Positions 21,541-32,585 of a stretch of 64,000 nt of DNA are shown one piece after another (the stretch's first letter is position 1; every line of letters starts with the position of its first letter). The notes under the pieces were generated by a model. The model had not been told where the DNA came from, searched no databases, and worked only from the letters and a program-made list of their open reading frames with translations. The stretch comes from Tridacna crocea (Eukaryota > Mollusca > Bivalvia > Cardiida > Cardiidae). Both the position numbers and the translations under genes were made by a program. Location of the stretch: contig OX031066.1 of assembly GCA_943736015.1 (NCBI GenBank), forward strand, positions 8,684,245 to 8,748,244. Direction: 5' to 3'.

Positions 21541-24209
21541 TGCTAATACTGACATCCTATTCCATGTGCACTGGGATGATTCGAAGGGATATTAAAGTGG
21601 GGGCTGGTGACAGAAGTCTCAGATGGCCAGAGAGGTACAAGATGGCAACAAGTCGAGGGGGAAATAAAACATAGGCAGACCACGGACGTTTACTGTCAGA
21701 GTAACGCAGAGATCGAAAGAAAAGCATGTATCATCTTGAAAGAAACACATGTATCGACCAGTCCTGACGATGCTTGGAATTCTTTTCAGTGGTCGAGATA
21801 TGTGAGGTAGAAAGGCTTAGAGTAATCAAATCCTTTTCACAAGACTAAACTTCAAATACTATTATATATGGAAACCATAATGTACGAGACGTTTTATTTG
21901 TGTGCTTTGGATTATAGAATCTAAGACAGTAATAATTCTGAGACGAGTGCATAAATATTATTTAATTAATAAGGGTATAATAGAAAGAAAGGAGAAACTA
22001 GCATCTATAAATTCAAAGAATGGATGTGAAATATGGAGAAGTATGCCAAAATCTGACTACCATAAATAAATGGTTAAAAGAAGAATGTTTTCAAGAAAAG
22101 GGAATTGCAATGTGCAAAATCAAGAAAGGAAAACGCGAAAATATAACAGTGCAATGAAAAACGCAGTGTTTATGTTTGACATTTAGTTTCATGGTGGTTG
22201 CATGATTTTTTTAGCATGAGCCGAATTGTGGAAAGATGAAAACCAATATGCAACACAAATGTCTTCTTTGTTTTCAACGTTCTTAGGGACGCATCTTTTA
22301 ACCAACCTGAAATAGTAATCAGATATGAAGTTTTATCTTTTAAAGTTTTTTTTTATGTATTATCTTGTGTTGGTGTTACTCCAAATTAGGCCAAATCATT
22401 TCTCATGTCAGGTTTCTTGAACCATCATTTGAAGTTCTTATAGAGTTTGCTTAAAGCATTAAAACGGGTTCTGACATAAAACTCGATGTCTTTGATAGGC
22501 ATCAGAGATTCAAGTTCTTCTCTGAAAGTATGTTTGACCCTGAGTAAGCCCTTTTTCGGGTGTAAGTAACTTGAAATTCTGTCAAATGCCAGGGTTTATG
22601 CAGATTTTATTTGGAACCCATTTATTTTAGAACTTATCAATCAGACTATAATATGTATGAGACCTGGTTGCCACTACCGAAGCCATTGGTCAGTAAGGGA
22701 ATATGGATTAGTGTGTTCTTAACAGAAAACATAGAATATGGATAATACTTTATCCGGCTGAAAGATCATTTGATGATCATGAAGATGAGATATTGTTAGT
22801 ATAGTTCAGATATACTCCTGACATACCTGTATAATGGCTTTCAAATATATGTTAATTATTATCTGATGTACTTTTTAAGTGTTCCGGCAGAATTTGAAAT
22901 AACACCAACCACAATTCCAGCCATATGTCTTTTCTGACTAAATTTGAAATAGTTATCATGTACATGTATATTCAATATAATAGTGATATAACATTTACTT
23001 ACTTAAAAAGCCGAATGAACCCTTACTTTAGCCACTAATATTGTTCTATTTGGATATTATACTTAAACGTTTGTTTTAGTGTGAAAATAGTAGCAACATG
23101 GATCAAAGTCTGCATCAGAAATTATATAAAAAGAAAACATTTGTGTTGCAATCCGTTTTTGGTCAAGCCTAAAATATCGTTAATTTGACTTGACTAAATG
23201 TGACTATTCACTCAAGTGGAATACTGTATCAGTAGCAGAACCGGTGTAATACCAATTCGTTACTAGAATGAATAAAGTGGGCTTAAATGGAGAAGCGACT
23301 GGTAGATACATGTACTTAGCCAAAATGTAAATGTAAAGGTATAGACATTTACTGCTCTTTTCGGACAAAGAGCACGAAAAAGGCAATGAAGTAGGCAAAG
23401 ATTGTCAGGTGGTGAAAAGGTGACACGTTTATTTGACTCAGACATTGTTCCACAGGCCGAAGACTAGTTGGTTCATGAGTATCATGCGTCATTTAGTGTC
23501 TTGAAGGTTTTGTTTTTCATTGCACAGCTTTTTTCAGATAATCATGAGACTTTTTACTAAGTTTACCGTCGATTCTAACTTACTTTCCTTTCTTTGATTT
23601 TTCCTATGTGTTGTATCTTATTTTGGTTGGGTTTTCTATCAGAAGACACTATTCTATTCTAATCAGAAAAAATGTGAGCACATAACCAGGTACGATGCAG
23701 CCGCTTTTAATAACTACGACCTTAACAAATCTGTAATTGGCATCTGTGCAAAATCTTTAAAGGAAACGATAAAAAAAAGAAAAGGGTGACATTTATCTCA
23801 GTGGGGTGTCTCTTATTTGCCTGTTGTGCTCTCAAAATGGTCTACTCCAAAGAAAAGGGTGAGGGGGTTAGAAGCAGGTATGCACCTTGAATTTCAATAA
23901 ACTCACACAAGAAATTAACAAGTATTTCTGTATTGATTCAAGTGAGATAGAGATGTGATAAGTAAGAATTTTCGTACGAAAAGAGCCATTTTGTTTCAAT
24001 GTTGGGTATACTCTTGTTACAAATGAAGCATTTATTTGTTTACAGGAGTTTACTTATGTATCGGTATCCCAAGGTGTGTCCAAAGCTGTATATAAAGCAA
24101 GTGCTTTATTTTACTTGTAATGACTCTAGAGAAAAAAATCTCTCAGTATCAGACATTTCGTCATATTTTACATGGCCCAGAATGATTTACAAAGCTGCTA
24201 ATTACTTAA

Positions 24210-24431
24210 CCCATTACCACACAATCCCTACTTTTGACGCCCCTGACAAAGAAGCCTTTTGAAAACACTGTGGGAAAAGGAGAAAATGCTGGTAACCAGC
24301 ATTTTCTCCTTTTCCCACAGTGTTTTCTACCCTTCCCAGAACAAATTTCAATTTTTCAGTCAGCTTTATTTTGTCGTCTGCAAATGCTTTCAATATGGAC
24401 CAATCTAAACTTTTTCCCGTGTGGTAAAGAG
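24210..24431. mobile_element. TTAA hairpin MITE (family A), intact copy
   Basis: TTAA at 24206-24209 and 24432-24435; CCCATTACCACACAATCCCT end and central palindrome. Confidence 0.9.
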
Positions 24432-25516
24432 TTAAGCTGCGTTACGGATTGCTTTTTCGAATTAGTTGAATGAATTTATATGAAAGTTTTTCCTAATATA
24501 CAAAACCAACTGAATCAATGTTTTATTCAATTTTCTGCGACGGATTATTTAAGTTCTGACAATTCCCTACACATTATCACAAGATTATGGTTATATACAA
24601 TTTATTTTGTCAAGCAGACATGCTGAAAATTCACAAATGGGGAAAAGTTTCCACCAAAGTCCACCTACCTAAGCTAATATGGGTCGGTACTTTTTTACAG
24701 ATTATCAGATGCTTTAAACGACTCATATATTATGATATGTATATAAAATGAATTTATTGAGCATTTGTAATATTTTTAGTTTTCATTTTTTAAAAAATCG
24801 TAAATATAAAAACAGGCGTTCAAACACTGAATTTTGAGTTGGCTTTGTCTTATTTTACAAGGGATTATGTGAAAGAGTATATTGACTTAAGAAAAGACAT
24901 ACAAGGGGATACTTGATGCTTTATTTACTGATTATCTGCCTCGCTCTCTTTGATCATAGCGTTTTTTTTCTGCAAATTTATTTCCGTAGGCAAGATATAA
25001 CAGTGCAATTACATCCAGGGATGCATTTGAAGGTTATTACAGTATTAACGGTACGGAGACCCCTTTATTGGCTGTTTTGAAAGAAGGTTATCTAGGACTC
25101 TTTGAATAGAACGAAGTTATAAATGGCTGAATAATATTAAAACATTAATTATGTTATTTTCCTCTTTGTCATAGGGAGTCTAAACGGCTTGGGCGAGGCA
25201 GGCGATATAATTAAGTTCTTTAAGTTTTCTGACTATTTCAAATTCATATATCCTATGGGACCTCTTGTCTTATAGGAAGCAGAACATTAACGAGTTGCAC
25301 ACCAACTGCACAAGCTGGCATAGATCGATACCTTTTGCAGATGCTTTCCCAGAGCATGACTGCTATACTTACATTAGAGTTTTATTCTTTCCCATAGCTT
25401 CTGAATCATTCCTGGTGTTCATAAATATATAAAAAAAATATCATTAGAGATGACCCTTCTTGGGTTCAAGATAAAAAGTGTACAACATTCACTCACATTA
25501 CTTGATACATGTGATT

Positions 25517-25773
25517 GAGCAATGCTCTGAGAAAAAAAGGGGGCTTAATGCATCTCCATGATACATCATACCAAAAAAGGTATCAAATATTTATGGATTT
25601 GTAAAATCTATTTGGTAATATAATCGACCAAATTATAGGGTCAACTTTTCCTTTGACATTCATAAAATTGACCAGGTCAAGGTCAGCCTGTCTGCCTATG
25701 CAGACTGAGCAGGTTGATCGGGGTCGATACCTCTTGCAGAATTATCACGCCCCCTTTTTTTCCAGAGAGGCAC
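25517..25773. mobile_element. GTCAGCCTGCGC-type MITE (family C), with partial copy at 25290-25390
   Basis: GAGCAATGCTCTGAGAAAAA and CCCTTTTTTTCCAGAG ends with GGTCAGCCTGTCTGCC...GGTCGATACCTC centre. A fragment (CATAGATCGATACCTTTTGC) lies just upstream. Confidence 0.72.
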
Positions 25774-26304
25774 ATAATAGTCGTGTAAAATAATTCCTTC
25801 AGGGATTGTTATTTGTATTTCAGTGTTGTTATGTGATCTTATTCACAATAAGATCTTACTTATTTAAATGGACAGGCGTTCAATATATTAAGTTAGGGAG
25901 AAAAAAACAGTTTTGTAACTTGTTCATTTTTAAGTCTTATAATGCAGCAATTTTCTTTCAAATTTGTCCATTTAAAAGTATTTTGCAGAGAATATAAATA
26001 CTGGCCACCACATTTTTTCCACAGAAAGCTTTCTTTCTTATTTTGGATTTTTGGTGGACGGTTGAAAAGAACGCGATTCTTCATACTTTAATATCTGTGA
26101 TTGTAATTTTCCCATGGAACAAAAAGGGGCAGCAGTTACTAGTTACTCGAATAATTGATCAGTTCTGATATTTTACTTTTCATATGGTAGATCAATGCAA
26201 AGTAAGAAAAAAACAGAACTCGAATCATTCGATTCCTACGTGTTATCGCTTCCTGTGATTACCGAAATCCTATTGTGATCTTATTGTGAATAAGTAGTAT
26301 TACT

Positions 26305-26402
26305 TACATTATTATTATTATTATTATTGATATTATTATCATTATTATGATTATCATCATCATCATCATTATCATTAGTATTATCATTATCATCATCATC
26401 AT
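26305..26402. repeat. ATT/ATC trinucleotide microsatellite
   Basis: Imperfect run of ATT, ATC and ATG triplets. Confidence 0.95.
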
Positions 26403-26872
26403 TTTAATTACCTGTTTTTTTTTTGTTTTTTTTTCACTTGAAGTTCTTTTGTTTATATTTTACAAAAGAATTTTTTAGCAGTGAACCAATTCTTTAAACC
26501 ATTGGCTCGCAGGTTATGCAAGACCGTTCAAAGTGCAAGAAAGGACAAACATTTGAAGAAAAACGTAACGTTAATTTACTGGTTACTTCTGCAATAAATT
26601 ACAAAATCTATTTTTATAACTCTCTGTACACAGGAACACGGTATACAGTTAACTGTCTAAGTGGTTACACATACAAAAAAAATCTTATTGAACAAATTGC
26701 TTCTCCTTTTGCACACTATAGTGTTTTTCTTTTTTAAATAGTCCAACTGCAAAATCACAAATTGTTTTGGCAAATTTATATGTGTATTTCAACAGCTTTT
26801 CTGGTTACGGCCGTTTGCAACTTGAAGAAATCAATACTTCAGACCATTCTCTTATCTAAACACATACAAAAA

Positions 26873-26875
<3 letters not shown>

Positions 26876-26939
<64 letters not shown>
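26876..26939. repeat. (CT)n microsatellite
   Basis: About 32 CT units without interruption. Confidence 0.97.
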
Positions 26940-26941
<2 letters not shown>

Positions 26942-27159
26942 GCGTTTCTTCTTCGCAAATTTCAAGAAATCTTCTTGACATGTCCCTGTTGAACAATATA
27001 AAAGAATTATTTATAAGGCGTATCACCGTTTTCATTTCTAGAGATAAAACCTTTTGTTGGACGTAACTTGTAAGTTACTAGTATCTAACACCAACTTCAA
27101 TGATGAATGGTTCTATACAGCCAATCTGACTATGTTATATAATGGTTTTACAACAAATG

Positions 27160-27421
27160 GTCTGCAACACGCGAAAAGAGGCATTCGGACATTTGCTTAG
27201 AACGTCGTTTCAGATCAGCCTGTGCAGTCTGCACGAGCTAATCCGAGACGGCACTTTTCGACTTCATTAGATTTTGTGCAATAGAAGACTTGCGCAAAAC
27301 AGAAAATTACATAAAAACGGAAACTGTCGTTTCGGATTAGTTTGCGGGGACTGCGCAGGCTGATCCGAAACGACATTTTACGCAAATGTCCTAATGCCTC
27401 TTTTCGCATGTTGCACGCTAA
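27160..27421. mobile_element. Two-hairpin MITE (family B), uninterrupted
   Basis: The left end TCTGCAACACGCGAAAAGAG and right end CTCTTTTCGCATGTTGCACG are inverted, with hairpins near 27215-27250 and 27335-27375. It serves as an empty-site reference for the interrupted copies. Confidence 0.88.
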
Positions 27422-28118
27422 TTGATGTTTTTGTCCTAGAAGGTTTGTTGATGGAACTAAACACCACAACTAATTTATTTGTCTGGAGAAACGTTCGAGT
27501 GTCAGACAAGGTGAATAATTTTTGTTTGTCTGTAACACAGACCTCACTATTGAAGTTTCGAAATTGTGAAGACAACTTAACAGATTACCGTACAATGTAG
27601 ATCAAAGACCATGCCCCGCACTCCAAGCATTCTTAAGGTAGTGGACCTGTAAGAGGCCTAGTACAGCATAGCATAATTTTTTTTCTTGAAACTTGATAAA
27701 GACAGATTTGTACAGATATAATACGTTTGCACATTTTTAACCGACCAGAAATTCCTTCCTTGCCTATCTTAAAATTATTTGTTGATACCTTAGCTAGTTT
27801 CCAGAAAAGGGAGGTAATCATCATATTCATTTGTAATGAAAATATAGTGGTTTTAAATTCATAAGTGATAATTCTATGAAAGACAAAAAGGAAAAAGTGG
27901 CTCGGTGAAAGTAGAACAGTAGTACTTATTTTTAATCTTATCAAATTTTCTAGGATAATATTAGAGTGGAAATGGCTGTTTTCTATTATGGGTCAACTAC
28001 TTTTACACCATACTTTGACGTTTACGCAAATGAAATCCTTATTTTCAAAGTAAAGCAGTTTTTACATGGATAACTCCATTAGAAATTGCCTTACTTTCCA
28101 AAGGTAGGATAATATTAA

Positions 28119-28345
28119 CCCTTATTTTGCCTAAATGACAAAATTTCCGACTGGTCCAAAATGAAAGCACTTGCAGACGACAAAATAAACGTAACTCAAA
28201 AATTGAAATTTGTTTCCAGCAGGGTAGAGAAACATTGTGGGGAAAAAGGGAAAATGCTGGTTACCAGCATTTTCTCCTTTTCCCACAATGTTTTCAAAAG
28301 GTTTTTATCTCAGTGTCATAAAAACCAGGGATTATTTGGTAAAGG
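28119..28345. mobile_element. TTAA hairpin MITE (family A), diverged
   Basis: TTAA at 28115-28118 and 28346-28349; central palindrome with GGTTACC; ends more substituted than in other copies. Confidence 0.82.
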
Positions 28346-28404
28346 GTTAACTGAAACTTTCAAGCAGATTGTAAAATCTCGATGGATGCTTTATATTTTG
28401 GAGG

Positions 28405-28500
28405 AAAATATATTCTTATCGGACACTGTAGATCAAAGATCAGACTGCACGTTCTATGCAGTCTGATCTTGATGTACACTGTCTGCGAAAGGTCAGTCAG
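28405..28500. repeat. TGTAGATCA palindromic element (family D)
   Basis: CACTGTAGATCAAAGATCAG opposed to CAGTCTGATCTTGATGTACA. Confidence 0.75.
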
Positions 28501-28769
28501 TCATGCATAGCTGCATAAGAATTAAGATTGGCGTTTAGAATATGAGTGAATATTGGCCCTAACCCCAGTCTATATAAATGAATAAATAAATGAATAAAAA
28601 AAACCCTGAATATATATATGGTCAGTGTGATATCGATCTGCACTATTTACATTAGCAAAGAGCGATATGTTTTATCTTCAAATGTCTTTATGTAGTGGCG
28701 AATCAAACAGTTTTATGACATCTTTTTATTCAAATCTATTTTGTTATTTCCGTAAGGTCATATACTTAA

Positions 28770-28988
28770 CTCTTTACCACACAAGAAAATTTTAGACTTG
28801 TCCAAATTGAAAGCATTTGCAGACGACAAATTAAAGGTGACTGAAAAATTGAAATTTGTTCCGGGAAGGGTAGAAAACACTGTGGGAAAAGGAAAAAATG
28901 CTGGTTACCAGCATTTTCTCCTTTTCCCAGTGTTTTCAAATGGCTTCTTTCTCAGGGGTGTCAAAAGTAGGGATTGTGTGGTAATGGG
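28770..28988. mobile_element. TTAA hairpin MITE (family A), intact copy
   Basis: TTAA at 28766-28769 and 28989-28992; orientation opposite to the copies at 3242, 7154 and 24210. Confidence 0.9.
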
Positions 28989-29588
28989 TTAAGTAACCCT
29001 TTCAGCGATGTATGCGAAAACGACGGTTTTTGCGGGCAGTATAGGCCAAGATCAGACTGCACAAAACGTATAGCCTGATCGTAGATCTATAGCGCATGCT
29101 TGTACTAACCAAGCATACAGGAGAACGTTCTGAACTCTCTGATGAACGTTATGATTTGTATTGTTAGATCCTTACAGAGGTCGAAGTTACATATTTGGTA
29201 TTAAAAGAGTTGTAAGGGCTGACGCTTTTAAAATGGACCAGTCTATGATTTTGTCAAAAGAAATACCACTTATAATGAGGGCTTGTTGGAGTTATTGTTG
29301 TGTTTTGTACATACTTGAACTAAATCGGCATTATGTGATGTTAAACGTTGGACAGAGTGAGTTTATATTATATTGTATTTGTTATCACTTTGTTCTTACA
29401 ATCTCAATTAAAATCTTATTTTGCTACCGAGTTTAGTGTTTAATTATCGACTCATATTTCAGTTAGAGGGACTATTTTTTTAGGTGTGCATGTTAGTGTG
29501 TTGTGTCTCATACTGAAAGGTTTACCAGGTACATTGACATATGTGACTGAAACGAGCATTTCAGTGTAACAACTGATAAATTTTTTAA

Positions 29589-29809
29589 CTCATTACCAAA
29601 TGACAATATTTTAGGCTTGTCCAAATCGAAAGCATTTGCAGACGACAAAATAAAAGTGACTGAAAATTTGAAATTTGTTTTGTAAAGGATAAAAAACATT
29701 GTGGGAAAAGGAGAAAATGCGGGTTACCAGCATTTTTTCCTTTCCCCAAAATGTTTTCTAAAGGCTTCTTTGTCAGGGTCGTCAAAAGTAGGAATTGTGT
29801 GGTAATGGG
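29589..29809. mobile_element. TTAA hairpin MITE (family A), intact copy
   Basis: TTAA at 29585-29588 and 29810-29813. The central palindrome has mismatches (ATGCGGGTTACCAGCATTTT). Confidence 0.9.
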
Positions 29810-30358
29810 TTAAATATTACTTTTGGCAACGATTAAGTTGAATTAAATAGAAAATTACCACAATAAGTGAAAAGTCGGATTCAAAATTTGTTCACAAACC
29901 AAGACAAATACATGTGATGCCTTTATACATACACAAAATGCAGTTTGTGACAATGACGGTACGCCAACAGATACACCTTCTGCTTTTTGGTGAAACTAGA
30001 CATCAAGATCACTTGACTGGATTATGAACCTGATTTGTGTTACATTTTAGTCTTGTTATGGATAGCTGACAAAAATTGAGTCTTATAACCAAACATTAAT
30101 TTTGCAGTATTATTTATATATGAGGAATAAGTGATGAGTATTCTTTACAGTTGAAATACATGTAAATTAAAGCATTAAAAAGCATGACAGAGAACTTGTA
30201 CAGAAGATATAAGGACGTACAGAGAAGGAACAGTGAATAGAAACGAAAGACAGATGCAACAAAAATAGATTCTGGCTGATAGAATTATATAACCTCACAG
30301 CATTATCAAACATGGAAATCCGAGCACCTTGAAATGAAAGCTAGCTCTTGTTATCACA

Positions 30359-30632
30359 TGGCTTGCAGAACAGGAAAAATGGCATTCGGACATTTACGTA
30401 AAATGTCACGTCGAATCAGCCGGCGTAATCTGTGCTAATCAGGCTAATCTGAGAGAGCATTTTACGATTACATTACATTTTCTGCAACAGTAAACTTGTG
30501 CAAAACAGAAAAAGTACATAAAATGGAAAGTGTCGTTTCGTGTTAATTAACCTTCGCGAATTGCGCAGGCTGATCCGAGACCATACGTTACGCAAACATC
30601 CGAATACCCTTATACGCATATTGCAGGCCACA
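30359..30632. mobile_element. Two-hairpin MITE (family B), diverged
   Basis: TGGCTTGCAGAACAGG and CGCATATTGCAGGCCA ends; CGGACATTTACGTAAAATG and AGACCATACGTTACGCAAAC arms. Confidence 0.82.
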
Positions 30633-30668
30633 TCGTCAGCAAGTTAATTTCTGTGAATATTCTTTTAA

Positions 30669-30886
30669 CTCATTACCAAACAACATTTTAGGCTTGTCCA
30701 AATCGAAAGCATTTGCAGATGACAAAATAAAAGTGACTGAAAAATTGAAATTTGTCTTGTGAAGGGTAGAAAACATTGTGGGAAAAGGAGAAAATGCTGG
30801 TTACCAGCATTTTCTCCTTTTCCCACAAAGTTTTCTAAAGGCTTCTTTCTCAGGGGCGTCAAAAGTAGGGATCGTGTGGTAATGGG
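30669..30886. mobile_element. TTAA hairpin MITE (family A), intact copy
   Basis: TTAA at 30665-30668 and 30887-30890; same orientation as the preceding three copies, making a run of four within 2.8 kb. Confidence 0.9.
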
Positions 30887-32446
30887 TTAATACATCCTGC
30901 GTTGTGGTGGTTCAGGATGAAATTTCACGTACGAGTTTCTTTTAAGGTATTTCAATAATTTTCTAAGATTCATATTTTTTTCTTATTTTTGTATAGATAA
31001 TATTTAGGTACTAAACTAAAAGAATCTGGCTTAAAACAATTAGGTCACCAGAATTATCTTTTAAAGTAAATACATATTAATTTTAAATCAAGGTTGTTGG
31101 TTATAATAAACCAATCCATAGCAAATAAATGTAATTCTGATGTAAGCATTTAAACCATTAACAAAAGAGTAATTTTGAAGTCGTATAAAATTGACGCGTT
31201 TGCAGACTCTTAACCAAAACTTGACATTCATGTATCACAGTCCTTTTATGGACCAGAAATCATTTTGCCAAATTGAGAGATCAATCATTAGGAACAATTT
31301 CGCCTTTTACATCAATGTTTTCTAATGTTGTCTGCTGCAGACTCATCAAGCTCAGGAATAACCTGGTAAATGAGAAAAAAAGTTACAGTCCCTTGTTTTC
31401 TGTGAGTCTTTACCAAGTAAGTGACCTTATTTTGGACTAGGCCAAACTCTGAGTATCTGCATCTGAAAAAGGTGTTTTAGGTTGACGATACGTCTGCAAG
31501 GTACAGCCCTTGTAGTATCACCTGTGCCCATATTTCCGTTGTTAGGTAACACAATTAGGTGGTTCAGTTCCACTTTTAGTCTGATCTTTGGAAAGCGTAA
31601 TTTCGGGTTCTTACCTCGTACATGATTATTCGGCTTGATTTAAATACTTTTTTCTTCGTTTTGCTGACATGAAACGATCCGTTTTAGGTCTTGATTTATC
31701 CATTCTGCAGACATTTCCAACGTGCCAAGTTTCACTGTGTTAGGTGTGTTTTCGAGTAAAAGTTGACCGTGATAGTTACAAGAAGCGCGATTATGGAAAC
31801 TGTCGCTAACATCATTAAATACAGATACTTTTCAGCGGGGATTACTCATATTTGAGTTTAGCAATACTTTTGCTGCTTGTCTAATGATAGGTAATTCAAT
31901 GCATTCCGAAGGATAGGTCAAAACCATCTCAGGGTTTCGCTTTGAAAATACGAAAAATCTTCGTTTCTATCCTCAAAGGAAAATAATTTATATTTTAAAA
32001 AAATCTATTTATTACGCCACAGTTGTTGTTACCATCTTGACTTTGTTTCCCTCCTCAAATTGCCGAGAAAACCATATCGTCACATCCAGCATCTACGTTG
32101 TCTTAGACTTCGAATGATTCTCAGGTCAAATATCTTCACGAGATGACGAAACCTTTAGACTTACATAAACTGAAAGCGTTTGCAGATGATTAAATAAATG
32201 TGACTCCAATGATTGGCTTTGATCTTTAAACAACTAAGCAAATTGTGGAATAAGTCTTAATTGCTGGTTATCGGATTGATCTCCTTTTCCCACATTTTCT
32301 CCAGTTCTCAAACATAGAATTGTGTGGTGAAATGTTAAATTGCAAAACATGATTGTGGTCTTTATGTTGTCGAAGCATATCAACTTGATGTATCAATTCT
32401 GTGTTAGAACCAAGTACTGTAATCCTTATTTCTGTTGTAATTACAG

Positions 32447-32585
32447 TCCGCTGGATCCGAACCAACATGACAACATTCTAAATTCAATGTGGATGATTGC
32501 CATTACATTTCTGTCCATCGGTTACGGCGATGTGGTTCCAAACACATATTGTGGCAGGATGGTTGCCATAGCAACAGGTGTCATG
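32447..32585 (+). CDS. SK module 2 exon: pore loop and selectivity filter
   Basis: 139-nt exon after gtaattacag and before gtaagc; enters in phase 2, leaves in phase 0. It encodes [15 protein letters not shown], then [20 protein letters not shown] and [11 protein letters not shown]. The SIGYGD filter and VPNTYCG are diagnostic of SK channels, and the position of both introns matches the vertebrate KCNN pore exon as I recall it. The turret ([10 protein letters not shown]) differs from vertebrates; in SK channels this outer-pore region affects apamin binding. An open frame of 95 codons surrounds it but the conserved part is only this exon. Confidence 0.96.

Larger units (their letters stand above)
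21392..32446 (+). other. Module 1 3' UTR and inter-module spacer (11 kb)
   Basis: I searched by eye for SK S1-S5 coding blocks (KINFNTRF-like S5 and the S4 region) on the plus strand and found none. Contents: TTAA MITEs at 24210, 28119, 28770, 29589 and 30669, two-hairpin MITEs at 27160 and 30359, a GTCAGCCTG-type MITE at 25517, ATT/ATC and CT microsatellites, and a decayed TTAA MITE near 32120-32338. About 21700-24180 and 31000-32100 hold nothing recognisable. Confidence 0.65.

Noticed and set aside
26876-26939. Ser-Leu-rich protein frames over the CT runs (also at 15977, 39766 and 59494)
   Set aside because: They are translations of dinucleotide microsatellites.
29161-29436. 91-codon frame with hydrophobic stretches, considered as a missing S1-S5 exon of module 2
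   Set aside because: No SK-like S1-S5 motifs and no plausible splice sites in the right phase.
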